The position numbers were made by a program, and so were the translations under genes. Of a stretch of DNA of 64,000 nt, positions 33,210 to 47,025 are shown in pieces. The DNA is taken from positions 1 to 64,000 of the forward strand of contig NZ_FXZH01000018.1 in the NCBI RefSeq assembly GCF_900169365.1, written 5' to 3'. Positions within the stretch are counted from its first letter, which is position 1. Every line of letters begins with the position of its first letter. Source of the DNA: Brevibacterium sp. 239c. GTDB lineage: Bacteria; Actinomycetota; Actinomycetes; Actinomycetales; Brevibacteriaceae. The notes under the pieces were generated by a model that saw only the letters and a list, made by a program, of their open reading frames with translations, was not told where the DNA came from and ran no database searches.

Positions 33210-35250
33210 ATGAAGGAATTTCCCCAAGATGTCGTCACGGCACCTTTCGGAACCTGGTCGTCTCCGCTGAGCGCGGCGGAGGTGGCTGCGGGCTCCGCAC
33301 CGATCTTCGATGCCGCATTCCGTGGTGAGCACATCTACTTCTCCACGAAGGTCCCAACGGAGAATTCGCGCACAGGCCTTATCCGGACGTCACTGTCACA
33401 TCCGGGGCTGAAGGAGCAGGTGCTGCCCGCAGACTTCAACATCAGGTCCTCGGTCCACGAATACGGGGGAGGCGCATGGGCACTGGATCCCAACAGCGAT
33501 GTCATCTACTTCGTCAACGCCTCAGACCAGCGGATCTGGCAGATCATTCCAGGCCGATCTCCGCACGCCCTGACCCCTGATACTTCCGGCCGCATCCGGT
33601 ACGGCGACCTGACGATGACCCGCTGGGGTCTGCTGTGTGTGCGCGAGGACTGCCGGTCCACCCGCAGAGAACGAGCCATCGTCCTGATCACCAGGCACGG
33701 GACGACGAATGTGCTCTCACGCCATTCCTACTTCATGGCGTGGCCCCGCCTGTCACCAGATGGTTCGACACTGGCGTTCATCGGCTGGGAACATCCCAAC
33801 ATGCCCTGGGACCAGACGAACCTGTGGCTCATCGACGTTCGCACCCAAGACACTCCCGTCGCCGGCGTCATGCGCGGACACGATATATCGCTCCTGCAAC
33901 CCGAATTCACCTCGGACTCCTCGCTCATTGTGAGCTCGGACCAAAACGGTCACTGGGCCCTGTACTCATTGGACTTCGAACCGATCGACTGTCTGGTGCG
34001 CGACCGCCGGGCTGCCAAAGAGTCCAGGCAGACGAGCACAGACTCCACGGATAAGTTCAAGGACTCCACGCGGACAAGCGAATTCGCTGATGAGCTCGAC
34101 GTCACCGCTCTGCGACCGCTCCTCGACACCGGCAGCGAGATCGGCGGCCCACTCTGGCAGCTGGGAGCGATCTGGCATCTGAATGATGACGAGGAGATCT
34201 GGGCCCACTCCCAGTCAGCGACCTCTTCCCTCGTCAGAACACGACTCCCACGGTCGGGCAACGACGTCCTCAGCAGTGACTTCGAAGAGATCACCGCACC
34301 GGGAGAGCCGTTCGGCAGCCTCGAACTCCACGACTTGAGCCACAGCCATATTCTCCTGACCGCGAAGTCCGCGGACTCGACCGGTGCCCTCTACGCCGTG
34401 GACCGGGCCACCGGCACCTTCATCGAGATCGCCCAGGAACGCCTCGACGCACACCAGGATTACTGCTCGCGGCCTCGAACGCGAGAGCTCGGCGGCGTCC
34501 CTGTCGTCATCCACCCGCCGCACAACCCACGATTCACCGCCCTTGAGAGCGAACGCCCGCCCTACGTGATCTCCATCCACGGAGGACCGACAGGTCAAGC
34601 GACCCCCGACATGTCCGCCCGGTTCAGCTACTTCACATCCCGAGGCATCGGGGTGATGGAGGTCAACTACGGCGGTTCGACCGGCTACGGCAGGGCCTGG
34701 CGCAACCGTCTGCGCGGCCAATGGGGCATCGTCGACGTCTCCGACACCCTGGCCGCGGTCGACGCATTGGTGGCTGAAGGGCTGGCCGACCCCCACCGGA
34801 TTGCGATCTCCGGAGCCTCCTCAGGCGGGTGGACGGTGCTGACCGCGTTGGCCTCCTCAGAGACCTTCGCCTGCGGCACCTCCTACTTCGGGGTCACCGA
34901 CCTGATGCGCTTCGTCGTGGACACCCACGACTTCGAGAAGCACTACATCGACGGACTGGTCGGCCCCTGGCCGGAGGCCCAGGACGCCTACATCACCCGG
35001 TCACCGATTCGACGTACAACGCACATCACTGTCCCCGTGGCCATCATGCAAGGCGATCGCGACCCGATCGTCCCACCCAGTCAGGCCCAGGAATTCGTCG
35101 ATACCTTGGAATTGACCGGAGTGGAGTACATTTACCGTCTGTACAAGGGCGAATCCCACGGGTTCGTCCGAGCTGAAACCATCATCGATTCCCTGGAAAG
35201 CGAGTTCGGGTTCTATGCCGACGTCTTCGGAATCCCACACAGCCGCAACC

Positions 35251-35258
<8 letters not shown>
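33210..35258 (+). CDS. S9-family serine peptidase (acylaminoacyl/prolyl oligopeptidase type)
   Basis: 682 residues: an N-terminal beta-propeller (up to about residue 410) followed by an alpha/beta-hydrolase catalytic domain. The oxyanion motif SIHGGPTGQ, nucleophile Ser in ISGASSGGWT, Asp in MQGDRDPIVP and His in KGESHGFVR are all present. It is a cytosolic peptidase of the dipeptidyl/acylaminoacyl type, with no signal peptide. The ATG at 33210 follows GGGGGT. Its end overlaps the next gene by eight bases. Confidence 0.9.
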
Positions 35259-38549
<3,291 letters not shown>

Positions 38550-38665
38550 CGATCTGTGACGAGCCGTGATCTGGCGCACTCCTGCCACGGATTCGTCACC
38601 GAATATCAAGGATCATCTCAGCAGCAGTGAAGTGGGGAAACAGTTTGATCTGGAAGAGTGATGGT

Positions 38666-39187
38666 ATGAAAGCAATTCCCCGATTGATTGCCGGCACTGC
38701 CGTCGTTCTCGCCGCAGTACTCACCACGGCACCGGTGACGGCAGGCATTGCCGACTACATCCTCAACCCCGGACAGCAGCCGATCAAACGTGCCGCTCCC
38801 GCACTGACCGGTTCCTCAGCTTCACCGCTCGCCCCCACCCGAACCCGCGATGACGACAAGTCTCGCAACGGTGACACCACCGGCGACGACACTCGCAACG
38901 GTGATCAGAATCGTGAGAGTAACCACGCCGCCAATGCGCAGCCCCACACGGAGACGACGCCCGACGGCGGGCTCGACTTCGTCAGCGCCACGGCACCGAG
39001 TGAGAGTGCCGGTCTGGTGGCACACACCGTTGCCGACGCTCAATCACGAGTCAACGACCTCGCCGGCGATCTGCAGGCAGGAGTCGCGTCCGGAGAGTTC
39101 TCCCAAGCTGACGCCGACAGGGTGCTCGGGGACATCTCGAGCTACATCAGAGGCGAACGCACCTGGCCCGAACAGTCCGCCACCTGA
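38666..39187 (+). CDS. Secreted hypothetical protein
   Basis: 173 residues starting at the ATG at 38666 (MKAIPRLIAGTAVVLAAV), with a signal peptide or single anchor ending near A-P-V-T-A. The middle is low-complexity and hydrophilic (repeated D-D and N-G-D, residues about 60-100). The C-terminus has a short helical part (DAQSRVNDLAGDLQAGVASG, DADRVLGDISSYI) like helix-rich exported regions. No known family. It lies between ligA and gatC in the same direction and might be cotranscribed. Confidence 0.55.
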   Translation: MKAIPRLIAGTAVVLAAVLTTAPVTAGIADYILNPGQQPIKRAAPALTGSSASPLAPTRTRDDDKSRNGDTTGDDTRNGDQNRESNHAANAQPHTETTPDGGLDFVSATAPSESAGLVAHTVADAQSRVNDLAGDLQAGVASGEFSQADADRVLGDISSYIRGERTWPEQSAT

Positions 39188-39310
39188 GTGACCCGCCTCG
39201 GCGAAGCCACGCACTGATGCCCCGGCGAACCTCACATCGTTCCCTTCAGAACCGGTCCGGCAAAGAGACTAGACTTGCTGACGAGTAAACAGACCGATGA
39301 AAGGCAGGGA

Positions 39311-39616
39311 ATGACGGAGTCCTCCGCAATCACCCCCGAGCAAGTCGAGCATTTGGCTTCGCTGTCTCGGATCGCCATGGGCGAAGACGAGCTGAAATCG
39401 CTCGCCGGTGACCTGAGCACCATTTTGAGCAATGTTGCCAGGGTCAATGAAGTGGCCGGCGATGATGTGCCGGCAACCAGCCACCCGATCGCACTGTCGA
39501 ACGTGCTGCGCCCCGATGTTGTGGGTGAGACCCTGACCAACGAGCAGGCTCTGGCCTCGGCCCCAGCATCTGCTGACGAGAAGTTCCTGGTCCCACAGAT
39601 CCTTGGGGAGGAATGA
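39311..39616 (+). CDS. gatC: Aspartyl/glutamyl-tRNA amidotransferase subunit C
   Basis: 101 residues, helical, with the family pattern [33 protein letters not shown] and [16 protein letters not shown]. GatC stabilises GatA and GatB. The ATG at 39311 (preceded by AGGCAGGGA) is preferred over 39275. Its stop overlaps the gatA start. Confidence 0.93.
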   Translation: MTESSAITPEQVEHLASLSRIAMGEDELKSLAGDLSTILSNVARVNEVAGDDVPATSHPIALSNVLRPDVVGETLTNEQALASAPASADEKFLVPQILGEE

Positions 39617-41118
39617 TGAGCGAACTGATCAATAAGAGCGCCCTCGAACTCGCCGCAGGATTGAAAGCCGGCGAGTTCTCCTCCGTCGCGGTGACCCAGG
39701 CTCACCTGGATCGCATCCACGCTACCGAAGCAGACTTCGGTTCGTTCATCACCGTCACCGACGAACTTGCGCTGGAGACGGCGAAGTCGGTCGACGCCAA
39801 GCGCAGCGCCGGCGAAGAGGTTCACGCCCTGGCCGGAGTGCCCGTGGCGCTCAAGGACCTCATCGTCACCGAAGGTGTGGCCACGACCGCGGCGTCGAAG
39901 ATGCTCGAGAACTGGGTTCCACCCTACGAATCGACCGTGCATAACAAGGTCAAGGCCGCCGGACTCCCTGTCCTGGGCAAGACCAACCTCGACGAGTTCG
40001 CCATGGGTTCGACGACCGAGCACTCTGCTTTCGGCATCACCCGTAACCCGTGGAACCTCGAGCACGTGCCCGGGGGCTCCTCCGGCGGTGCGGCCGCTGC
40101 TCTCGCAGGTTTCCAGGCTCCGCTGTCGGTCGGCACGGACACCGGCGGTTCGGTGCGACAGCCTGCCGCGTTCACCGGAACTGTCGGTGTGAAGCCGACC
40201 TACGGTTCGATCTCCCGCTTCGGCATCATCGCCATGGCCTCAAGCCTCGACCAGGTCGGACCCATGGGCCGCAACGTCGCCGACGCCGCAGCTCTGCACG
40301 AGCTGCTCGCCGGTCACGACCCGCTCGACTCGACCTCGCTGCCGGACCCGGTGGCAGGGTTCGTCTCGGCGGCACAGACATCGAACCTGGGGGGCAAGAA
40401 GCTCGGCGTCATCAAGCAGCTGCGTGGTGAGGGCTACCAGGACGGCGTCCGCGATGTGTTCTCGACCGCCCTCGACGTGGCGGCTGCGGCCGGTGCTGAA
40501 ATCGTGGAGGTCGACTGCCCCTCGATCTCCTACGCACTCGACGCCTACTACCTCCTCATGCCCTCCGAAGTGTCGTCGAACCTGGCCCGCTACGACGGTA
40601 TGCGCTACGGACTGCGGGTCGAGCCCGAGTCCGGTCCGGTCACCGCTGAGACGGTCATGGCAGCGACCCGTGCTGCCGGTTTCGGTGATGAGGTCAAACG
40701 CCGCATCATCCTCGGCACCTATGCACTCTCCGCCGGCTACTACGACGCCTACTACGGGTCTGCCCAGAAGATCCGCACCCTGGTGCAGAATGACTTCACC
40801 AAGGCGTTCGAGTCCTGCGACGTCCTCGTCTCACCGACGGCACCGACGACGGCTCTGAAGTTCGGCGCGGAGGCGGCATCCGACCCGATGGCCCTCTACC
40901 TCGGCGACGTGGCGACGATCCCAGCCAACCTGGCCGGAATCCCCGGACTCTCCCTGCCAGCAGGACTGGCCGACGGTCTGCCCGTCGGATTCCAGATCCT
41001 CGCCCCGGCACGACAGGACGTGAAGATGTACGAGGTGGCCGGCCCACTCGAAGCCGCCTTGGAAGCCTCCGGGACTCGAGTGCTCGATACTCTCGCGGAA
41101 GGACTGACCACCAAGTGA
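39613..41118 (+). CDS. gatA: Aspartyl/glutamyl-tRNA amidotransferase subunit A
   Basis: 501-residue amidase-signature protein that releases ammonia from glutamine for GatB. The Ser-cisSer-Lys triad is visible: Lys in [14 protein letters not shown], cis-Ser and nucleophilic Ser in [14 protein letters not shown], and [13 protein letters not shown]. The start is one of two adjacent ATGs (39613 or 39616) overlapping gatC. Confidence 0.96.
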   Translation: MMSELINKSALELAAGLKAGEFSSVAVTQAHLDRIHATEADFGSFITVTDELALETAKSVDAKRSAGEEVHALAGVPVALKDLIVTEGVATTAASKMLENWVPPYESTVHNKVKAAGLPVLGKTNLDEFAMGSTTEHSAFGITRNPWNLEHVPGGSSGGAAAALAGFQAPLSVGTDTGGSVRQPAAFTGTVGVKPTYGSISRFGIIAMASSLDQVGPMGRNVADAAALHELLAGHDPLDSTSLPDPVAGFVSAAQTSNLGGKKLGVIKQLRGEGYQDGVRDVFSTALDVAAAAGAEIVEVDCPSISYALDAYYLLMPSEVSSNLARYDGMRYGLRVEPESGPVTAETVMAATRAAGFGDEVKRRIILGTYALSAGYYDAYYGSAQKIRTLVQNDFTKAFESCDVLVSPTAPTTALKFGAEAASDPMALYLGDVATIPANLAGIPGLSLPAGLADGLPVGFQILAPARQDVKMYEVAGPLEAALEASGTRVLDTLAEGLTTK

Positions 41119-42596
41119 AATACGAAGACGCGATCAAGAAATACGATCCGGTCATCGGCATCGAGGTCCACGTCGAACTGGGCACCGCGACGAAGATGTT
41201 CGACGCCGCACCCAACACCTTCGGCGGGGGACCGAACACCAACATCACCCCCACCTCCTTGGGGCTGCCCGGCTCACTTCCCGTCGTCAACGAGAAGGGC
41301 GTCGAGTACGCGATCAAGATCGGCCTGGCACTGGGCTGCGAGATCGCGGAGACCTGCCGTTTCGCCCGGAAGAACTACTTCTACCCGGACGTGCCCAAGG
41401 ACTTCCAGACAAGCCAGTCCGATGAGCCCATTGCGGCCGAGGGACAGGTCGAGATCGAACTCGAAGACGGAACGATGTTCACCATCCCTGTCGAGCGCGC
41501 TCACATGGAGGAAGACGCCGGCAAGAACACACACATCGGCGGCGCCACCGGTCGCATCCACGGAGCCGACCATTCCCTGGTCGACTACAACCGTGCCGGT
41601 GTGCCCCTGGTTGAGATCGTGACCCACCCGATCACCGGGACAGGGGATCGGGCCGCCGAGGTGGCTTCCACCTACGTACGGACCCTGCGCGACATCTTCC
41701 GTGCCCTCGACGTCTCCGAAGCACGCATGGAACAGGGCAACGTCCGTGCCGACGTCAACGTGTCCCTGCGCGAGAGCCCCGATGCTCCACTGGGCACCCG
41801 CACAGAGACGAAGAACGTCAACTCCTTCCGCTCGATCGAACGTGCGGTCCGCTACGAGATCGCCCGCCAGGCGACCCGTCTGGAAGCCGGCGAGAAGATC
41901 GTGCAGGAGACCCGTCACTTCCACGAAGGCACGGGGGAAACGTCATCGGGGCGTCCGAAGTCAGATGCCGATGACTACCGGTACTTCCCGGAGCCGGACC
42001 TCGTTCCGCTTGTGCCCAGCCGTGATTGGGTCGAAGAGCTGCGGGCGACTCTGCCCGAGCTGCCGGCCCAGAAACGCCGTCGCCTTGCAGGCGTGTGGGG
42101 CTTCTCCGATCTGGAGATGCGCGACGTCGTCAACGCAGGTCTGCTCGAAGCCATTGAGGACACTGTGAGCGCGGGCGCCAAGCCCGCCGCAGCACGCAAA
42201 TGGTGGACCGGTGAGGTGGCCAGGTTGGCCAACCAGAAGGAACAGCATCCCACTGAGCTTGTCACACCGGACCAGGTCGCAGCCCTGATCGGGCTGATCA
42301 ACGACGGCAAGCTCAACGACAAGCTCGCGAAGGACGTCCTCACAGCTGTGGCCGACGGAGAAGGCGAACCCGCCGAGGTGATGAGCGCCCGTGGTCTCGA
42401 GATCGTCGAAGACACCGGTGCACTCGAAGCCGCAGTCGAGGAGGCCATCGCTGCCAACCCTGACGTGGTCGAGAAGATCAAGGGCGGAAAGATGCAGGCC
42501 ATCGGTGCCCTGATGGGACCGATTATGAAGGCCACCCGCGGTCAGGCCGATGCCGGAAAGGCCAAGGATCTGATCCTTGCCAAGATCAACGGCTGA
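41115..42596 (+). CDS. gatB: Aspartyl/glutamyl-tRNA amidotransferase subunit B
   Basis: 493 residues. Kinase-like catalytic domain that activates Glu-tRNA(Gln) or Asp-tRNA(Asn) with ATP and transamidates it with ammonia from GatA. Motifs: [46 protein letters not shown] and the C-terminal YqeY-like tail ([20 protein letters not shown]). A GTG start at 41115 overlaps the gatA stop. It ends with the echo repeats at 42606. Confidence 0.96.
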   Translation: MKYEDAIKKYDPVIGIEVHVELGTATKMFDAAPNTFGGGPNTNITPTSLGLPGSLPVVNEKGVEYAIKIGLALGCEIAETCRFARKNYFYPDVPKDFQTSQSDEPIAAEGQVEIELEDGTMFTIPVERAHMEEDAGKNTHIGGATGRIHGADHSLVDYNRAGVPLVEIVTHPITGTGDRAAEVASTYVRTLRDIFRALDVSEARMEQGNVRADVNVSLRESPDAPLGTRTETKNVNSFRSIERAVRYEIARQATRLEAGEKIVQETRHFHEGTGETSSGRPKSDADDYRYFPEPDLVPLVPSRDWVEELRATLPELPAQKRRRLAGVWGFSDLEMRDVVNAGLLEAIEDTVSAGAKPAAARKWWTGEVARLANQKEQHPTELVTPDQVAALIGLINDGKLNDKLAKDVLTAVADGEGEPAEVMSARGLEIVEDTGALEAAVEEAIAANPDVVEKIKGGKMQAIGALMGPIMKATRGQADAGKAKDLILAKING

Positions 42597-42605
42597 GTTC
42601 GCAGT

Positions 42606-42660
42606 CGTCTGACAAGGATCGGTCGACTGAACAGGATCAGGCGACTGAACAGAACTCAGG
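42606..42660 (+). repeat. Stop-codon echo repeats after gatB (three 18-bp units)
   Basis: Just after the gatB stop come CGTCTGACAAGGATCGGT, CGACTGAACAGGATCAGG and CGACTGAACAGAACTCAGG, each with a TGA at the same place (42610, 42628, 42646). These are in the same frame as one another, but not in the gatB frame. Confidence 0.75.
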
Positions 42661-42670
42661 ATTGATCCAG

Positions 42671-42715
42671 CCACACCCTCTAGACTTGAACATCAAAGAA
42701 GTCCGGAGGGTGTGG
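42671..42715 (+). terminator. Hairpin after gatB
   Basis: CCACACCCTC pairs perfectly with GAGGGTGTGG across a 25-base loop and is followed by CTGTTCTC. It probably terminates the gatCAB transcript. Confidence 0.5.
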
Positions 42716-42810
42716 CTGTTCTCATTCTCACGGGCCAGGTGCTGACTTCGCCGGGCATAGAACCGGTGGATTCGGCGTGCGGGTGCCATCCGTATGTGGA
42801 GGTGAATGCG

Positions 42811-43893
42811 GTGTCCCAGTCGTGGAAGTCGTTGTGGAAGAGCGAATGCGGGAAGTCTCTCCCGGTCTATCGCGTCCTCGTGCCCGAAAGCGTCAACAAG
42901 GGCATCATGAAGGCCTGGAATGCTCGCGGTTACCGCTACACCGCGGGGTCCCCGAGCGCGATCATGCTCACCGGGGGAATGCGCCGAAACTTCTTCCGCT
43001 CCAGCATGCTCTTCAAAGGCGGAACCGGAACCGGAGCCGCTGTCACAGCCGGCTTTGCCGCCCCCGGTGGACTGGCACTGCTGTCGGGCTTCGCCGATGC
43101 TGCACTGGCTTTCGGGGCGCTCGGGGGAGTGACTGCAGTGGGGACAGGTGTGTTCGCGGCAGTCACCGGACCGAAGTACTTCCGTGACCCCAAACGGTTG
43201 AGCCGGAAGAACCGCGCTCAGGTAGGACAAGCGCAGTGGATCACTCCGGCGTCGCTGGGATTCCAGCCTGGCCGCAAGGAAAGCCGCGACACCGACGAAC
43301 AACGACTGTTCCACCTCGCAGTGACCATCGCGCGCAAGATTGTGCGCACACGAGCCTGGACCCACCCGATCCTGCGTGACCATGTCTCACGTGTCGATCT
43401 TGACCATGCTGTCGCCTCAATCGGTGTGCGGTTGGCCGAACTGGTTCGGCTGCGTGAAGAGATTGAGAGCATCAGGGACGAAGGAACCGCGAAGTCGGTG
43501 GAGACGTACCTGTCGAAACTTGCTGTGGCCTTCACCTCGATGGCCAACCGGGTGCTGTCCATGCATGAGTACTACGAGCGTCTGACCGAACTCGACCAGC
43601 AGCTGATGCTGCTTCACAATTCCGAACGCTCACGTGAACTCGGCGACCGGGTCCTCGATGTTCTGTCCCGGACAGCGGCCGATGACTCCGCGGACTGGCA
43701 ATTCAGAGAGCTGCGGATCGACGCCGAGTCGCAGTCATCGATCATCTCCGGTCTTGTCGCCGAGCTCGACCAGACAGCAGACGACTTCGACGATTTCGAC
43801 GCACGTCTGGCCGCTGCCCAGGAGTCGATCGACGCAATGGAATCCGCACCGTCCTCCTCATCCTCACCGGAAGACGACCGCCGGCCGGAGTGA
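42811..43893 (+). CDS. Hypothetical protein with central hydrophobic region and C-terminal coiled coil
   Basis: 360 residues from a GTG at 42811 with GGAGG ten bases upstream; a start at 42712 would overlap the gatB terminator. Residues about 75-120 are hydrophobic and Gly/Ala-rich (ALLSGFADAALAFGALGG). The last 200 residues are charged helices (LRDHVSRVDLDHAVASIG, RLAELVRLREEIESIRDE, LDQQLMLLHNSERSREL), ending in a Ser/Asp tail. It is common in Micrococcales near gatB as an uncharacterised protein. I cannot assign a function. Confidence 0.6.
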   Translation: MSQSWKSLWKSECGKSLPVYRVLVPESVNKGIMKAWNARGYRYTAGSPSAIMLTGGMRRNFFRSSMLFKGGTGTGAAVTAGFAAPGGLALLSGFADAALAFGALGGVTAVGTGVFAAVTGPKYFRDPKRLSRKNRAQVGQAQWITPASLGFQPGRKESRDTDEQRLFHLAVTIARKIVRTRAWTHPILRDHVSRVDLDHAVASIGVRLAELVRLREEIESIRDEGTAKSVETYLSKLAVAFTSMANRVLSMHEYYERLTELDQQLMLLHNSERSRELGDRVLDVLSRTAADDSADWQFRELRIDAESQSSIISGLVAELDQTADDFDDFDARLAAAQESIDAMESAPSSSSSPEDDRRPE

Positions 43894-43915
43894 TCCGTCT
43901 GCAGTCAGCCGGGCG

Positions 43916-43934
43916 AACTCAGTGCCGACTCAGT
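43916..43934 (-). repeat. Short stop-codon echo after def
   Basis: On the minus strand the stop context CACTGAGTC (TGA at 43932) is followed 11 bases later by CACTGAGTT (TGA at 43921). Confidence 0.45.
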
Positions 43935-44502
43935 GACCGAACGGATCGGGGTCGACGCCGGGCATCCATGAACGCCCGGGAACGGTGTATCCGTTGGCGG
44001 CCTGCTCCTTCTTCCACTTCTTAGACCAGCGCTTGTCGAGACGATCGACATAGAGCATGCCCTGCAGATGATCGTATTCGTGCTGCATGATGCGCGCGAA
44101 CCACCCTTCGGCGGTCAGAGACACCGACTGGCCGGTCTCATCGAGACCATTGACCGTGACCCGCTCCGCGCGTTTGAGCGGAAAGTCGAGGCTGGGCACC
44201 GAGAGACATCCCTCGGTCTCCTCGTCGGGATCCGGGCGGGTATCGGGAACCTTCGAGGCGATGAGCAGCGGGTTGATGAAGGTGCCGCGTCTGCGGACTC
44301 CGTCATCATCCTCGGCGTTGAAGACGAAGATGCGTTTGCCCACGCCGATCTGGGGAGCGGCCAGACCGACACCATTGCTGGCGTCGAGGGTCTCGTGCAT
44401 ATCAGCGATGAGGGTTGCGAGTTCGTCGTCGAAGTCAGTGACCTTCTCCGCACGCTGATGCAGAACAGGTTCTCCGTAGATGACGATGGGATGAATAGCC
44501 AT
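43930..44502 (-). CDS. def: Peptide deformylase
   Basis: 190-residue metal-dependent deformylase removing the N-formyl group from new proteins. All three signatures are present: GVGLAAPQIG, EGCLSVP (metal Cys) and QHEYDHLQGML (His-Glu-His). The long frame reaches 44721, but the ATG at 44500-44502 (MAIHPIVIYGEPVL) matches the family start. Confidence 0.95.
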   Translation of the reverse strand: MAIHPIVIYGEPVLHQRAEKVTDFDDELATLIADMHETLDASNGVGLAAPQIGVGKRIFVFNAEDDDGVRRRGTFINPLLIASKVPDTRPDPDEETEGCLSVPSLDFPLKRAERVTVNGLDETGQSVSLTAEGWFARIMQHEYDHLQGMLYVDRLDKRWSKKWKKEQAANGYTVPGRSWMPGVDPDPFGH

Positions 44503-45004
44503 GAGGACAATCGTATCGGCTTTCCCGCCGCGTTCCGTCTGCGAAGAGTTCATCCGAGCGCTCACCTGCCCGCCTGTCGTTCCACAAGGAATTCTGCGCT
44601 CCGACCATCTCCCTGACCACCCCGGCGTCTCATATTCGCGTCTGAGCAGCCGTGCGGCTGGACTGGCGATGGGCACCGGAACCGTAGAGTTAAGAGAGCT
44701 GACAGTGAAGAAATCCACCACAATTGTTCAGCGGTTCGGCCGCTCGACGCGTTCAGCGCCACGGTGCGAGGCGCGCAGTTGATCGCCTATGACGCGCCAT
44801 GACATCATATTTCGCCGGAAGCGAACATGGATTGTTGAGCAACCATCTCGGGAACAACAGCAGGTGGCGGGTGGTTATGATGGTGTCGAACCGTCTCGGT
44901 CCACGAGATGAGATCAGCAGCTGAAGCCTTTGGCTGGTGGTTGAGTGACGTCTTCGTCACAGCCCTCACTGCCGGGCGAACAATTAAGCGTGAAAGGACA
45001 TGTC
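44503..45004. other. 500-base gap between def and cysK
   Basis: No convincing gene. A short open stretch (GTG at 44705, 25 codons, VKKSTTIVQRFGRSTRSAPR) is preceded by only a weak purine run and is probably not coding. The last 100 bases contain the cysK leader (GTGAAAGGACATGTC). I see no clear riboswitch or tRNA. Confidence 0.5.
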
Positions 45005-45931
45005 TTGACCATCTTCAACAATGTTTCCGAACTGGTCGGCCGCACACCGCTGATTCGTGTGAACAAGGCCAGCGAACGCTCCGGCGCGGAGATCGTCGCC
45101 AAGCTGGAATCCTACAATCCTGCGAACTCGGTCAAGGACCGCATCGGCGTCGCGATGATCGATGCCGCCGAAGCTTCGGGAGAGCTCAAGCCGGGCGGAA
45201 CGGTCGTCGAGGCCACGTCGGGCAACACCGGTATCGCATTGGCGATGGTGGGCACTTCGCGCGGATACAAGGTTCTGCTGACGATGCCGGAGTCCATGTC
45301 GAAGGAACGCCGCGCCCTGCTGCGTGCCTTCGGTGCCGAGCTCGTCCTCACCGACAAGGCCCAGGGCATGAAGGGTGCTGTCGACAAGGCTGAAGAGATC
45401 GCAGCAGATGGTGCCGTCCTCGTCCGCCAGTTCGAGAACCAGGCCAACGCTGACATCCATCGCACCACCACCGGCCCCGAGATCCTCGCCGACACCGACG
45501 GCAAGGTCGACATCTTCGTCTCGGGCATCGGAACCGGCGGAACCATCACCGGTGCCGGAGCCGCACTGCGCGAGGCGAACCCTGACGTCAAGATCGTTGC
45601 CGTCGAACCCGCTGCATCGGCACTGCTCTCCGGTGGTAAAGCCGGCCCGCACACCATTCAGGGACTGGGCGCGAACTTCGTCCCCGGCGTGCTCGACACG
45701 AAGATCTACGACGAAGTCGTGACCATTGAGAACGATGACGCCTTCACCCGCGCCCGCGAGGTTGCGAAGGAAGAGGGGCTGCTCGTCGGAATCTCCTCCG
45801 GTGCCGCACTTGTGGCAGCCGAAGAGCTGGGTGCACGCCCGGAGAACGCAGGCAAGCGCATCGTCGTGATTCTGCCCGACTTCGGTGAGCGCTACCTGAC
45901 CACACCGCTGTTCGCCGAGTACATGGACTGA
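45005..45931 (+). CDS. cysK: Cysteine synthase A (O-acetylserine sulfhydrylase)
   Basis: 308-residue PLP enzyme that makes cysteine from O-acetylserine and sulfide. The PLP lysine is Lys44 ([11 protein letters not shown]). [20 protein letters not shown] and [12 protein letters not shown] complete the pattern. The start is a TTG at 45005 with AAAGGA upstream; an upstream ATG-type start at 44945 lacks a site. It is followed by cysE in the same direction. Confidence 0.94.
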   Translation: MTIFNNVSELVGRTPLIRVNKASERSGAEIVAKLESYNPANSVKDRIGVAMIDAAEASGELKPGGTVVEATSGNTGIALAMVGTSRGYKVLLTMPESMSKERRALLRAFGAELVLTDKAQGMKGAVDKAEEIAADGAVLVRQFENQANADIHRTTTGPEILADTDGKVDIFVSGIGTGGTITGAGAALREANPDVKIVAVEPAASALLSGGKAGPHTIQGLGANFVPGVLDTKIYDEVVTIENDDAFTRAREVAKEEGLLVGISSGAALVAAEELGARPENAGKRIVVILPDFGERYLTTPLFAEYMD

Positions 45932-45982
45932 ACAGAGGAATTTGGACTGGGCACTGCCTGAGGCGGATGCCGATTCCGCGGT

Positions 45983-46016
45983 GTGAGGGCGCCAAACACA
46001 TGTTTGGCGCCCTCAC
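45983..46016 (+). terminator. Perfect 15-bp hairpin between cysK and cysE
   Basis: GTGAGGGCGCCAAAC pairs exactly with GTTTGGCGCCCTCAC around a 4-base loop (ACAT). No T-run follows. It may partly stop transcription or stabilise the cysK mRNA, letting cysE be expressed at a lower level. Confidence 0.6.
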
Positions 46017-46058
46017 GGCATAGAGGATTGACGATCACGAGCACGAAGGACTGTTGAG

Positions 46059-46739
46059 ATGAAGGCACTGTGGACTGCAGCTGCTGCGGCGATCGGCGCG
46101 GTCGCCTATGGGCTGAGCCGCCCGGGGGTGCGCGCAACTCTGCGCGAAGATCTCGATACCGTGCGCAGGCGTGACCCTGCGGCCACCAGCGATTTCGTCT
46201 CGCTGGTCTCCTATCCGGGCATGCATGCGATCTGGGCGCACCGCGGTTTGCACCGACTGTGGCAGAACGACACCACGAAGGTGCCCGCCAGGCTGATGTC
46301 TCAGGCCGTGAGGACCCTGACGGGAGTGGAGATCCACCCCGGCGCGCAGATCGGGCGACGCTTCTTCATCGACCACGCCAACGGAGTCGTCATCGGCGAG
46401 ACCTCGGAGATAGGCGACGACGTGATGCTCTACCATCAGGTCACCTTGGGCGGGACGTCGATGGAGCAGGCGAAGCGGCACCCGACCATCGGCAATCACG
46501 TCCTCGTCGGGGCCGGGGCGAAGATCCTGGGCCCTGTCGTTGTGGGCGACAATTCCTCGGTCGGCGCGAATGCTGTCGTCGTCAAAGACGTCGCCGCCGA
46601 CTCGAGTGCGGTCGGAATCCCCGCGAAGGTCAGGCCGTATAAGAAGTCCACCGGCGCCGAGGCGGTCGCCACGGAATCCGGTGACACCAGTTCCAAGTAC
46701 GCCGACTTCGAACTGATCGACCCCGCCATCTGGATCTGA
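46059..46739 (+). CDS. cysE: Serine O-acetyltransferase
   Basis: 226 residues. Left-handed beta-helix acetyltransferase that makes O-acetylserine for CysK. Hexapeptide repeats with the catalytic His are in [17 protein letters not shown], and GIPAKV ends the core. This is the short CysE form, with an N-terminal helical part of about 75 residues instead of ~140 and a hydrophobic start ([15 protein letters not shown]). The C-terminal 30 residues are a tail ending in D-P-A-I-W-I. The C-terminal Ile is typical of CysE tails that insert into the CysK active site, so a cysteine synthase complex is likely. Confidence 0.92.
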   Translation: MKALWTAAAAAIGAVAYGLSRPGVRATLREDLDTVRRRDPAATSDFVSLVSYPGMHAIWAHRGLHRLWQNDTTKVPARLMSQAVRTLTGVEIHPGAQIGRRFFIDHANGVVIGETSEIGDDVMLYHQVTLGGTSMEQAKRHPTIGNHVLVGAGAKILGPVVVGDNSSVGANAVVVKDVAADSSAVGIPAKVRPYKKSTGAEAVATESGDTSSKYADFELIDPAIWI

Positions 46740-46895
46740 GCCAGAGGCCCACTCACCGAGGCCACCCGTCACCACTGCCACCCGCAGCAGCAGTCATCGC
46801 CGGGTCCACCCAGCCGACATCCCCGGAGGATTTCGACTGGGAGGGCCTGGCGGTTTTCGACTATGAAGGGTCGGCGATTGCTGTGTCTCGGCTTC

Positions 46896-46986
46896 CCCGA
46901 ATCTTGTGTGACAAGGCTCGGGAATACTTCACGCATACTGTCTGTTAAACTTTCAACTAGTTACTTCAAAACTGAAGCAATTCAGT
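46896..46986. promoter_or_regulatory. Promoter region with inverted repeats upstream of the LLM oxidoreductase operon
   Basis: An AT-rich stretch ahead of the 47026 start holds a hairpin-like repeat (CTTGTGTGACAAG inside CCCGA...TCGGG, 46896-46922) and a 6-bp inverted repeat ACTGAA-GCAA-TTCAGT at 46971-46986. Either could be the binding site of the MarR protein encoded at 48917. Confidence 0.45.
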
Positions 46987-47025
46987 TCGACGAGGGTTCG
47001 CGAGCGGCGAGCAGAAGGAGCAGAC

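Noticed and set aside
44503..45004. Possible riboswitch or small RNA before cysK
   Set aside because: I could not find a conserved riboswitch core or stable structure by eye.
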